Source: Oscarella lobularis (lineage: Eukaryota > Porifera > Homoscleromorpha > Homosclerophorida > Oscarellidae). Taken from it: a DNA stretch of 64,000 bases. The stretch's first letter is position 1. Each line of letters opens with the position of its first letter. This document shows positions 24,101 to 33,679 of this stretch, piece after piece. The notes below the pieces were generated by a model. That model was not told the origin of the DNA, did not search any database, and saw only the letters and a program-made list of their open reading frames with translations. Position numbers and translations under genes: made by a program. The stretch is taken from NCBI RefSeq assembly GCF_947507565.1, contig NC_089184.1, positions 2,108,001 through 2,172,000 on the forward strand. Reading direction: 5' to 3'.

Positions 24101-24652
24101 AACTCTATTCGAGATCTTGCGTACGAAGACCCTGCCATCATCGTCGAAGCCGAAGCCGTGTCTAAGAAATTTCGAACGGCTTTTACCCTATTTCGGAGAT
24201 GCCACGCCCTGTATAGCCTTTGCAGGAAGCTTTCAGAAAGCGAAATTGATGAGCTTGGTAGAAAATTGTCTTTATTGCCCGATGCTTTATGACATAATTT
24301 CCTAGACATGGCGATAAAAGATTTCATGAGATTCTATAGAGAATCCTTTGAATCGTCGATCATTGCAAAGATGCACTTTCTTGAAGACCATGCCGTTCCG
24401 TGGATTCAGCAGTGGAAAGTCGGTCTATCGTTTCATGGCGAGCAAGCCGCAGAATCGATCCATGCCGAGTTCAACAAGGACATGAGACCATATGCTTCCA
24501 TTAGGTACAACTTCGAAATCTAACAATTAAATTAATATAAGTTATTTAATCGGTTGCGTTATAGAGATCCATTGAAATAGCTAAAGCTCGTCTTTACGAA
24601 TTACTATGCGAAGCATTCAGCCAACCTAAGGAAAAGGTTTCCTAAGTCCTGA
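21144..24652 (+). pseudogene. RAG1-N-terminal-like transposase gene (N-RAG-TP-like), multi-exon, nearly intact
   Basis: Exon 1 (ATG 21,144) has CxxC at residues 12-15 and 29-32, HPxxxCxxC at 52-60, SCYIC at 94-98, and a RING-type finger from C169/C172 through H185, C189/C192 to C208/C213. This is the same order and spacing style as the non-core N-terminus of vertebrate RAG1. Downstream exons, all joined at GT-AG with matching phase, are about 22,280-22,544, 22,597-22,800, 22,854-23,096 (GGDHGGGSFKFSF), 23,145-23,221 (GDYEFLSRLYGISGACG), 23,280-23,482 (PCLWC), 23,542-23,827 (LHISLGIFCRLF), 23,880-24,029 (GGTFVGNHV), 24,080-24,504 (MHFLEDHAVPW, GLSFHGEQAAE) and 24,565-24,652. Introns are 48-60 nt. 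Lesions are a frame change near 21,930, an apparent 1-nt shift near 23,545, TGA at 24,290-24,292 and TAG at 24,578-24,580. It does not resemble the RAG1 catalytic core. Related fragments lie at 33.7 and 55.1-55.7 kb. Confidence 0.8.
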
Positions 24653-25607
24653 ATACGCGCGTGGAGGTACGTTTCAGGCTAATGAGAAAAGTAATTAGAA
24701 GAGGGAGTACTAGGCGACGAGGAGAAGGCGGAAATTCGGAAGAGGGCTAGTGGGGGTGGAACGGGGAGTGGGAGGGTGGCGATACGGCAGGGAGGTGGAC
24801 GGGTGCCGTATTCCCGGCTTTTCTAAAAGCCCTAACCGGTCTCAGAAAATCGGCTCTGAATCGCGTACACCAGGCCGCGGGAAGTTCAGTCTGTCACCGA
24901 TAGGTTCGTATTAGATGTATCTATCTTTTCCAACCGGTCGCTTGGCTCTGATAAATGCAGGGAAAGAGCAGGAAGGTAAAAAAGAATAAGAGAATTGCCG
25001 CCCATAATTTGATAAAAGAAGCTTTCCAGACCTCCTCGAGCAAAGAAAACGTTCCGAAAGTTCATTAGGGCCCGAGAACAACGTCGAAACGCAGTGCGTA
25101 GGCGCTACACTTGGACGAATCGCCACTGATGAGCGAGGACGTCGGATAAAAGCACTGCGCATGCGCAGCTCTGAGTTGCCACTTACGCATACAACGAAAC
25201 AGCCGTGCCTTGTCTGTGATCAGACACCCGTATCGACGCAACGGGGATTGTTTTTCTGGAAGCTATCCACGATTGTTTTCAGGCCTGCCCGAGTTTCATT
25301 GGAAGTGACGCAGATGGCAACAATTTCGCTCTGGCCATTACCATCAACGGCGAGAAAAACGTGAAGGGGCATTCTCAAATTATTTAGCTTGTACGTAGCA
25401 TCGAGAGCGAGGACTTCTGGGAACGATGCAAAGGCAGATACCATATCAGAATCATGAAAGAACAAGCCGCTGAATTCTGTTCCGCCGTCGGTGAATACTT
25501 CAACAATCGATCCTAGGAAATAAAAGGTACGAGAAACGATCACAGCTAAATGCAATCTTGTAAGCTTTATTCAACGCCCTACGTGAAACTAACTTGTTAT
25601 ATATGTA

Positions 25608-25872
25608 CCGTAAAGTCGCCATTAAAAGCCGCGGCTGAAGTCAATAGTAGCCGCAGAAAAAGTGCGGTTTATATTCGAGTGTGTGCGTCATGTTTCTTCT
25701 AAAAACGTTTGCAGTGGTTTCGGAGTGGTTTTGCATTATGCGAAAAGCAGTTTAGCGCCTTTTTCAAGGTAGTGCGCCGCTTTTCCTCTAAGATAAAGGA
25801 ATTTTTTCTGCGGCTTCTATTCGAGAGCGGCTTTTATTTAATTAAGGGCGGCTTTTAATGGCGAATTTACGG
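25608..25872. mobile_element. MITE with 24-bp TIRs and TA target duplication
   Basis: Begins CCGTAAAGTCGCCATTAAAA and ends with its near-perfect inverse (one mismatch in 24). TA lies on both sides (25,606-25,607 and 25,873-25,874). It has no coding capacity. TIR start and TA duplication suggest mobilisation by a pogo/mariner-type transposase; the pogo element at 14.55 kb also starts CCGTA. It sits between two MULE coding segments. Its 5' half is also found inside the 1.07-kb repeat copies A and B. Confidence 0.85.
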
Positions 25873-26714
25873 TATGTATAAGATGTATATATGATACCAA
25901 CGTGTACATGCCCATGCATACAGTGGTACCTTCAATGCTTTTCAACCGTTCGATTAAGTGGTTAGGATGAAACTTCTTCTTTCCACGTATATTGGTAAGG
26001 TCGCGAAGGGTGACAGTTTTGCCTGTCAATTCTGCAATGTGCCCTTGGACCAGCTTTTTGTTTGCTTTCGATTGCAATAGCTCTTTGGCATCTTCTCTTT
26101 GGGTGTCGTTTAGCCTGCGCTGACTAGGAAGATGATTGCATACCTCCTTTTATCAGAAAGTAGAAATTAGATGTTAGCTTCCGCGCCCCTACTAGGTCGT
26201 GTAATTACTCGATCAACAACATGATTATGATCATCGTTGAACTCGCTGACGACCAAATGCCGTCCGTCTTCTGAGAGAAGGAATTTGATTCGCGCAGGAC
26301 AGTCTTGCTTGAAGGTGCCAGGTGAGTAAAATATTCTTTTATATTCATTTTAATTTTTTTCTAATGTAGAACTTTTTATTGGGCTGGACACCCTTTCCCT
26401 TCGCTGTGTAATTTTTCCCGCCGAAAATGCAGGCAAAATGCATTGAAAATACTTAAGGTCTTTGTTCGCCTGTTCCGCCCTCTTAGGCGTTCGCTTCCGA
26501 GCCGCCTCCAGGAGCCTGCAGTCTCGTCGGATGAGCTGGACGGCATTCTCGGCTTCGTAAGCTTGAATCCTCGCTTCCAGCTCGGAATACGAAGAAAATT
26601 TGTCACCTGTGCTGAACATTCCGCGAAACATCCGGGTAAGTTCTGTCTGATCTCGCGGTTACGCGACGGACGACTCCGCGTCTAAGTGCCAGAAAAGTGT
26701 CTCTTGGCATGCGC

Positions 26715-26778
26715 GGGACACGTACGCTAACTGCCGGACCAATAGCTGTAATGATATTGGTCCGGCTGCCGGACCAAT
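26715..26778 (-). repeat. Right TIR of the MULE
   Basis: Inverse of 18,617-18,680 with one mismatch. It lies 84 bases upstream of the MULE start codon region on the minus strand. Confidence 0.9.
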
Positions 26779-27363
26779 TCAGTTTCAATTCCTAGTAAGA
26801 ACTTTTTCTAAGTTATGTAATCGGGCTCGTATACCCTTGGGGGTTAAACGACACCTCTTCATTACTCTCTTCCAACACTTTATTTAATAACACTGTCACA
26901 CTCACAGTCACACACACTTAGACTAAGAAACCCTTCTCTTATTAGTCCGCCGGCCCACGCCCATTTTTCTCCTTCGTTACCGATTTTCGTAACCTGCAGT
27001 ACGAACTAAGTTTCGGCTCATAGATCGCTTCCTTTACTTGTGCCATGTTATTCTCAACCGACGATTATCCTGTCTGTGCGTCCGTTCTATGCGAAGAAAT
27101 GAGAAAGCTTCGTCGAAACTTTCCTCCGTAATTACCTCTTTCGACGCCGATCACAGCCTTTACGCATCGCTAGAATGTACAAGTTCGCCTACATTCGTCC
27201 CATTCACGTACGGAAAGAACATTAAATACCCTGTTTGAGGCCTGATGCCCCGTATCTGTTGCCCGTACCAAAGAGCACGCTGTGTGGGAAGGGGCTTGTA
27301 GGAGGCATCTCCAGGTATGCGACAACCCACATAAATATAACTACTAATATTTCTGATTTAGTC

Positions 27364-30300
27364 ATGTCAGGCCCACCTCGCAAGAGAGCCAACACTGCCG
27401 GCGGTAGTGCAGATGGCAGCCGCCAGACTAGATCGTCTCTCCCCGCCCTCGATTTGTCCAAGTGTCTTCTCTGTCAATCAGAAAAAAAGAAAGCAAGCAA
27501 CAGGAGGGTTATGGAGCCGCTCTTACGCTGTACACTGGATCAGGCAGCCGAAACTCTACTCCATGCTGCACGTGTTCACCGTGACGTGCGTGTCTTGCTG
27601 GAAATTGAGAATGCAGATCTACACGCAAAAGACATCGTCTATCACGCCACGTGTTACAGAAATTATACATCACCGAGAAGTCTTGAGTTAATTTTGAAGA
27701 AAGAACTGGCAGAGGAAAAAGGAGGATCCCCACACCAGCAAGCCTTTCTGAAATTGGCGCAATATTTACAAGACAGTCTCTTCGGCGAAACTGCATCGGT
27801 TATGTCTATGACGGAGCTCTCGTCCATGTACAAACAATACCTGAGCGATGAAGGCGTCCCTGCCGACAACTATCGAGCACATGTGCTCAAAGCTCGACTC
27901 GTTCGCCACTTCGGAGAACGCTTAGCATTTCATCGTCCTAGAAGGCAAACTCAGGCGCAGTATGTTTTCAGTAGTTCGGCTGACCCTGGGCAACTACTGG
28001 AGGATATTCAGCAAAAGACCGAAGCCGCGGCGGCCACTGTAATGGACGTCGACGAGACCGATGTCAGTGCTGCAGAGATCAGTTCAGCCGACGAGACCCG
28101 TTGCGTCTACTCTGCAGCCACGATCATCAGGCAAGCTGTGATCAATCTTAAAAATAAAGTGCCTCTACCACCGGCACGGGCTGACCTCGAAGTGAACAGG
28201 GCCCAAATCCCGAGTCCTCTTTACAATTTCCTATGCTGGTTGATTGCAGGGGATGAATCGGCGGAGGAGCTACGCATTGACAGTCATGTTACGCTCGAGT
28301 CCCCAGCACTGCAGAGGAGAGTCCTCTCAATAGCCCAGGACATAGTTTTCAGTGCAACTAGAGGACGTGTCAAGCAGCCCAAACATGTTGCTTTAGCGAT
28401 GACCTTGAAGCATGTGACGGGCAGTGCTGAAGCCGTCACGCTGCTTAACAGATTTGGGCACGGAATCTCAGAATCCCAGCTCAGTGAGGTTGATACCGCA
28501 ATAGCTGAAGAACAGATAGAAACACAACGTCTAGGAGAGACAATAATCCCATCCAATATCAGGCAGGGATCTTTTGTTACCCTCTGTTGGGATAATAACG
28601 ACATTTGCGAGGAAACCCCCTCTGGAGAAGGAACGACTCATTGTACAAACGGAATAGCAGTACAAAGAATAGTGCAGTGTTCCGAGCGGCAGGATCTTCC
28701 TAGAAAACGAGGTGTTCCAAACCGTCATAAAAGGTCATTTTGTCTACCTCCAGTTTTCGATGAGGTTGACTACACCGCCGGACGACGTGGACAGCCTGAA
28801 GCAATTGCTGCAGATTTGGAAGACGTTACCGTTGAAGCAGGGAAAGAGATAACTATCTCTGACTTCACTTGGCTTATATCACGAATCCTTGGAGCTAACG
28901 ATGAGAGCGTCAATGAACGTCGTACGCAGATGACGCCAGGTTGGACAGCGTTCAATGTTTTAACTGCCAATAACGAGATTCGACGTAGCGCGGTGGGATA
29001 CTTGCCTGCCATTCCTTCATCGCCAACACAGATGTCGACTGTATACCAACTGCTCCTGCGTTCACTTGCAGTAGCAAACGAATTATGTCAGGAGAGCGTC
29101 GTTATTGTGCTCGACCAAGCAATTTATTGCAAAGCGCAGGAAATACTGTGGAAGCATAAGGAGCAGTTTTCGCGCGTCGTTCTCAGAATGGGAGCATTCC
29201 ATACATGCCTCACCTTTTTGGCAACTATCGGCAGGCGCTTCGGAGACGCCGGGCTTGCTGATTTGATGACAGAAGCAGGCGTAGTTGGATCAACAGCTGC
29301 TGCCGCAGTAATTTCTGGCAAGCACTATAATCGAGCTGTACGGGCTCACAAGATAGTAATGGAAGCTTTGTACCGGGTGCTCTGGCGCAAATTTGAGACT
29401 CACGTAATTTGCTCTCACGAGGACGGGCGAGCGACTATCACAACCGATTTACGAGAGCGGATATTGGCTTTGCAAATGTCCGGCTTCAGTCACAGTGACT
29501 TCAATTCGATTGCTCAGTCGGATGCACTTCGTCAGCTGTTCGGATTATTCTCTCAATGGGTGTCTGAGTTTAGATCGCCTGTTTCCAAGCTGTGGGTGTC
29601 CTACCTGGACATGGTCTGCCTCCTTCTCAACTTTATACGCTCCAGTCGAATCGGCGATTGGAAACTGCATCTCCGCTGCATCCAGAAAATGTTGCCGTGG
29701 TTCTTCGCCTATGACAGAATGAACTACAGTCGCTACCTATCGCTGTATTTATGTGAGATGCAAGCCTTACCAAAAACGCATCCTGAAGTTCATGAGCAAT
29801 TTCTTGCCGGTGAATTCTCCGTGCAACGAGGAGAAAACTCTTTCAGTCAAATTCCAGTCGACCAAACCATCGAACAGACTATAAATCGTGACTCGAAGAC
29901 ACAAGGAGGGATTATAGGATTCAGTCAGAAGGCTGGCGCAGTGCAGAGATGGATTCTTACCGCGCATCAAAGGCCAGAAATGCGAAGTATTTGCAGAGAA
30001 ATGGCGGGACTCACCCAATATGAACGTGTACACAAAGAATGTGGTGGTATTCGAGTGGACCGTGACGAGAATGCCGTCGAAGCTGTCATCTCGGCTCTTT
30101 CGTCGCTCATTGATCCATTCGAAGAATCGAATGAGAACAACATAGTCAACATTACCTCAGGTGCTATCGCGACTGACGCTATCACGGCAGATTTAGAAGG
30201 AGCATTCAAGTTAGGCCATCAGCGCTTCTTACAGTTTGTGGCTGAGAGGGTTACATCGACAACTGTCCTGTTCAGTAATCCACTGAGCAAATTGAAACTG

Positions 30301-31872
30301 AAAACGTTCTCTTCAATGTCTAAACGAAAGACTGTCAGAATCACCGGAAGAGATGTAATTGTTCAAGCTGACAGGAGCCTCTTTGCAAGAATGCTCGTCG
30401 TCGCCCAAAGCCGATGCTTTGACTTGAGAAGGGTGCTGTCTTACGAACTCGGACCAGTTCCATGGGCGATAGCAACCGTCGACGGAAATCCTGTGAAAAC
30501 GGCAAAGTCAAAATTGCTCGATATTGTTGAAAATGGTGTCTCTCCGGCAGAAAGTGTACCGCACGACGCAGCTTGGATGATTGATGCAATGGCCGTATTT
30601 CACAGCATAACGGCTCCTACAGCGACGTTTGCAGATTTGGCAAAATTAGTATTTGACATAATTACGGCACCTTTTCAGCAAGGATCGAGAAGAGTCGATT
30701 TCGTCGTTGACCGCTATCCAGCGGTAAGCATCAAGGGCAGAGAAAGAGAGCGCCGTACTGTGCTAGGAGCAGTCAAAATTAAAATAGCAGGCCGGACACA
30801 GAAGTGCCCTACCCAATGGAAAAAGTTTCTGTCCGTTGACTCAAACAAGGAAGACCTTACGAAATTTATGGCAAGGGAATGGTCCAGATCAGAATATGCG
30901 GAAAAGCTATACAACAGAACTCTATACGTTACTCACGGAGAGGTCTGCAGTCGATATACGAGTGACGATGGGCTCCAAATCATCGTCGAAGATATCGACG
31001 TCCTCCGTTCAACTCACGAAGAAGCTGATACTCGTCTGCTCCTGCACACTTCCCACGCCGCATCAGATGGCTATGCTGCTATTGTGATCCGCTCACCAGA
31101 CACCGACGTGGCCATCCTGACGGTCTCCCTAGCGAATCGGATTCCGAGTCATATCTACTTCCGCACTGGAACCAAAAGCAGAACACGTTTCATCGATATA
31201 AACGCCGTTCGAGTTAACCTGGGTGACGGGGTGTCTGACTCTCTATTAGGATTTCACGCATTGACCGGCTGTGATACAACTAGTGCCTTCAGGAGAAGGG
31301 GAAAGAAAGCGGCATTCGACATTCTTCGAGATGATCAGGACGGAATATCATGCCGAGGATTGCAGCGTCTTGGACAGGAGCTCGATGTTCCGGACGATGT
31401 CTACGCCATTTGCGAAACCTTCGTTTGCCGGATGTATGGCTGCAAGACGTCCAATTCTGTCAACGACGCGCGCTATCATCTCTTCTCATCCAGAGCTATT
31501 TCAGGAGAGAATCTCCCGCCAACACAGGATTGTCTGAGAAAACATATTGACAGAGCAAACTACCAAGCACTAATCTGGCAGTGTGCTTTGGAGCCTAGGC
31601 CGTCTGTTCCCATGCCAATGGGGCATGGATGGTACCTCAAAGGGGAAAGTCTTGAAGTGACTTGGATGACGCAAAGCCCGGCACCTGACGAGTTATTGCT
31701 GCTGGTGAACTGCCATTGCAAGACTGGCTGCAATTCAGGCAGATGTTCTTGCAGTCGCGCAAGAATGCCTTGCACGGATGCCTGTACGTGCAGTGACTGC
31801 ACAAACCAGCAAATAGCACACACAGAATGTGATGATTGTGAAAGTGACAATGACGATACTATTCTTAACTAA
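27364..31872 (+). CDS. Intact 1,502-codon protein: zinc finger, PIN/FEN-like region, CXC motif
   Basis: The only long open frame in the window, 4.5 kb without intron or stop. I chose ATG 27,364 (MSGPPRKRAN). The frame is open upstream but contains no other ATG, and GTATGC at 27,315 with CTGATTTAG at 27,361 look like a 47-nt 5'UTR intron ending three bases before the ATG. Residues 34-101 form a likely zinc finger (CLLC, C56, YHATCYRNY). Mid-protein conserved phrases include CWDNNDI, GTTHCTNG and RWILTAH. Near residues 1218-1310, EEADTRLLLH, RSPDTDVAIL and LTGCDTTSAF recall the acidic metal-binding motifs of FEN/XPG-type PIN nucleases; this is inference. Residues from about 1450 (CHCKTGCNSGRCSC...CTDACTCSDC) match one CXC motif of tesmin/TSO1 proteins. 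I recall many uncharacterised cnidarian and sponge proteins of this plan, often multicopy, but no known function. It may be host or element-encoded. Confidence 0.8.
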   Translation: MSGPPRKRANTAGGSADGSRQTRSSLPALDLSKCLLCQSEKKKASNRRVMEPLLRCTLDQAAETLLHAARVHRDVRVLLEIENADLHAKDIVYHATCYRNYTSPRSLELILKKELAEEKGGSPHQQAFLKLAQYLQDSLFGETASVMSMTELSSMYKQYLSDEGVPADNYRAHVLKARLVRHFGERLAFHRPRRQTQAQYVFSSSADPGQLLEDIQQKTEAAAATVMDVDETDVSAAEISSADETRCVYSAATIIRQAVINLKNKVPLPPARADLEVNRAQIPSPLYNFLCWLIAGDESAEELRIDSHVTLESPALQRRVLSIAQDIVFSATRGRVKQPKHVALAMTLKHVTGSAEAVTLLNRFGHGISESQLSEVDTAIAEEQIETQRLGETIIPSNIRQGSFVTLCWDNNDICEETPSGEGTTHCTNGIAVQRIVQCSERQDLPRKRGVPNRHKRSFCLPPVFDEVDYTAGRRGQPEAIAADLEDVTVEAGKEITISDFTWLISRILGANDESVNERRTQMTPGWTAFNVLTANNEIRRSAVGYLPAIPSSPTQMSTVYQLLLRSLAVANELCQESVVIVLDQAIYCKAQEILWKHKEQFSRVVLRMGAFHTCLTFLATIGRRFGDAGLADLMTEAGVVGSTAAAAVISGKHYNRAVRAHKIVMEALYRVLWRKFETHVICSHEDGRATITTDLRERILALQMSGFSHSDFNSIAQSDALRQLFGLFSQWVSEFRSPVSKLWVSYLDMVCLLLNFIRSSRIGDWKLHLRCIQKMLPWFFAYDRMNYSRYLSLYLCEMQALPKTHPEVHEQFLAGEFSVQRGENSFSQIPVDQTIEQTINRDSKTQGGIIGFSQKAGAVQRWILTAHQRPEMRSICREMAGLTQYERVHKECGGIRVDRDENAVEAVISALSSLIDPFEESNENNIVNITSGAIATDAITADLEGAFKLGHQRFLQFVAERVTSTTVLFSNPLSKLKLKTFSSMSKRKTVRITGRDVIVQADRSLFARMLVVAQSRCFDLRRVLSYELGPVPWAIATVDGNPVKTAKSKLLDIVENGVSPAESVPHDAAWMIDAMAVFHSITAPTATFADLAKLVFDIITAPFQQGSRRVDFVVDRYPAVSIKGRERERRTVLGAVKIKIAGRTQKCPTQWKKFLSVDSNKEDLTKFMAREWSRSEYAEKLYNRTLYVTHGEVCSRYTSDDGLQIIVEDIDVLRSTHEEADTRLLLHTSHAASDGYAAIVIRSPDTDVAILTVSLANRIPSHIYFRTGTKSRTRFIDINAVRVNLGDGVSDSLLGFHALTGCDTTSAFRRRGKKAAFDILRDDQDGISCRGLQRLGQELDVPDDVYAICETFVCRMYGCKTSNSVNDARYHLFSSRAISGENLPPTQDCLRKHIDRANYQALIWQCALEPRPSVPMPMGHGWYLKGESLEVTWMTQSPAPDELLLLVNCHCKTGCNSGRCSCSRARMPCTDACTCSDCTNQQIAHTECDDCESDNDDTILN

Positions 31873-31883
31873 CTAGGTAGTAA

Positions 31884-31889
31884 AATAAA
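31884..31889 (+). promoter_or_regulatory. Polyadenylation signal AATAAA for the 1,502-codon gene
   Basis: AATAAA lies 12 bases after the stop codon of the long ORF, on the same strand. Confidence 0.5.
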
Positions 31890-31899
31890 CAGTACACCC

Positions 31900-33670
31900 T
31901 TGATTCTAGTCATCCATAACGAGCTTACCTTCAGCGATATGGAGATAACGTAGCTACGTAGAAAAATATGCTGCAGGATTGTCATCCATTTGTTGGCCAG
32001 CAGTCTATTCCTAGAAAATGTCAAACACAATGCTGACACGAATTCTCAGCGAGAGAGTACCTAAAATGCAATGAATTTCAGCCTCACAAACGACAGATTA
32101 GCCATTCGTCAGCGTGGAGAGCTCAAAGAGTTAGGAGAAATGCCCTTTCCCGCCCATCTACGAGAGGAACATACGGGACAATAGCAGTGATTCGCCAGAC
32201 AAAGATATCTCGCGAACGGACAATCTTCGAAGTTCTTAACCAAGCTCGCGTTGGTACTTTACCTCTGTAAAACACGTTGATGTTGTCAAATGCAGTTCGT
32301 ACTCAGAGTGCAACGACATGGAACGATATATGGGCGTGGGCCGGCGGACTATATATAGTCCCTCGTGGACAGACCGGTAGGCGTCTGTCCACCTTCTTGT
32401 ACGCCTACTCTATGTCCCTAACTCTTTGTACCTACGCGAACTATTTTCAGATACTATTGTGCGAGGGCATGCGCTACGAGGGCATGCGCTACGGCGCATG
32501 CCCGTACTCATTTGTGCTTACGATGAGGAGCCGAATGGGTCTCCTCGTTACATTTCCGCCGCCTCAAGAGGAGCTCGTCCTCGAGCGCAACGGGGCTCGG
32601 AGCTTCTCTCTTGGGCGCAGACCATACAGTGCACCCACGCATAAAGTTCCTCACTTTAAAGCGCGCTAGCGCCTTTGTCGAATGTCGTACGTCATCGGGA
32701 ATGACATCATTAATTCGAATCCTCTGTCCCGTAGGATTCCAATGATGTATGGCGCGTAGGCGTTCAACAAAGTACGTATATGAAGGTCACGTGCTGCTAC
32801 GTGATTGGCTCGTAGCGTATGCGACGGTTAGGTTCCCTTGGTGACGCCCTAGCGCGCTACCACTACTCTGATACCGTTTCTTCGTTTTCTACGTATTATG
32901 CGGGATGACAATTTCGTACTTGCATAGAAAAGAAACGGGCAGTACCACAGTAAATCGTTCAGCGCGTTTTACTGTCTTTTTTGGGGTGGGACCATGTGCG
33001 CGCGCTAGCCACGCCCATGAAAACGAATAACTTCTAAACTACGCGAAAGATTGAAAATCGCCTTGACCAATTTTTTTAGCTTTCCTTTTTATGTCGTTTC
33101 GCGTGGGTGCCGAATCGCGAATTGCTTCGTAGGCTCTAGAAAACGCCCTTAGCAACGATACTTCACAGCGAAATTGTGGGCAAACGAAGAATCAAACTCA
33201 AAATCGCTTCGACCAATATTTAGAAAAGTGTAGGCTGTTGCTTTCCGAAGAAAGAAGTAGAGTGGTTACCTAGGGATTGACGCCAGCAAACGGCGAAAAG
33301 TACTTTTGCAATATCGCGAAGGATTACTCTATCAGTATGCATGCAATCGACTAATCCTTCGACCAAATCTTAGAGAAAGTATGTCATATATACGCGAAAC
33401 GATAATAAATCTGAATGACGCGGCTAAATCCGGGGAAGGGTCACGTGGGAACCTTATGCATGGGTGCACTGTACCTCCGAAGCGGACGTTCTGGTGAAGG
33501 ACCGCCTGCCTCTCCACCAGGGTCAACGAATTTTTGCAACTCTTCCCTCCTTCCCTCAATCCAATTTTCGATGAGGGAGCCGTTTTTCCCAAGGCGCCAA
33601 GCGTACTGCAGTCAGAAGACGTACAACAGCCCGGTGCTTCTTGGCCCTTCGCTTTCGATTCCTCCTGGCG
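31900..33670. other. No recognisable gene
   Basis: Short frames only. A direct repeat of GAGGGCATGCGCTAC occurs at about 32,463-32,495, and an 8-bp inverted repeat TGGACAGA/TCTGTCCA lies near 32,368-32,395. Confidence 0.35.
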
Positions 33671-33679
33671 TTTTTCTTC

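Larger units (their letters stand above)
18885..26631 (-). pseudogene. MULE transposase with FAR1-like and SWIM zinc fingers, split and decayed
   Basis: Reading the minus strand from ATG at 26,631: FSSYSELEARIQAYEAEN and RTPKRAE form the N-terminal FAR1-like domain, continued by DCPARIKFLLSEDG and DDHNHVV near 26,290-26,220. LQGHIAELTGKTVTLRDL-type sequence lies at 26,070-25,960. The catalytic domain starts at 25,555-25,220 (LDATYKLNNLRMPLHVFLAVDG, first Asp) and LITDKA near 25,235. After the 4.5-kb gap it resumes at 20,636 with FPQAHLTLCLFH and RSFKREITTEKL. It continues with WHDIRNEWVDGLK and NRLESMNAKIKS (20,450-20,300), then the SWIM finger CECKF...LPFCRIF at about 20,000. The C-terminal part lies at 19,696-18,885 and includes a 38-nt intron-like gap (19,209-19,172). 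Several frame changes show it is inactive. ZSWIM/FAR1-type domesticated proteins share this plan. Confidence 0.85.
18617..26778 (-). mobile_element. MULE (Mutator-like element) with 64-bp TIRs and nested insertions
   Basis: Two 64-base terminal inverted repeats with one mismatch bound 8,162 bp. The first ATG of the FAR1-like N-terminus lies 147 bases inside the right end, and the last recognisable coding segment lies about 200 bases inside the left end, so the gene and termini fit one element. It contains a 4.5-kb insert-bearing gap (20,638-25,186) that holds a RAG1-N-like transposase gene on the opposite strand, and a 265-bp MITE. No convincing target-site duplication could be aligned at the ends. 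Confidence 0.85.

Noticed and set aside
20930-24820. CACCCGT at 20,939 and its inverse at about 24,808 as ends of the RAG1-like transposon
   Set aside because: Only seven bases match and the flanks show no target duplication; not enough to define TIRs.
18600-26795. Target-site duplication of the MULE
   Set aside because: No 8-11-bp direct repeat could be aligned at the two outer edges.
27235-27363. N-terminal extension of the 1,502-codon protein
   Set aside because: The extension begins at TTG, has no ATG, and crosses a likely intron. The ATG at 27,364 is a better start.
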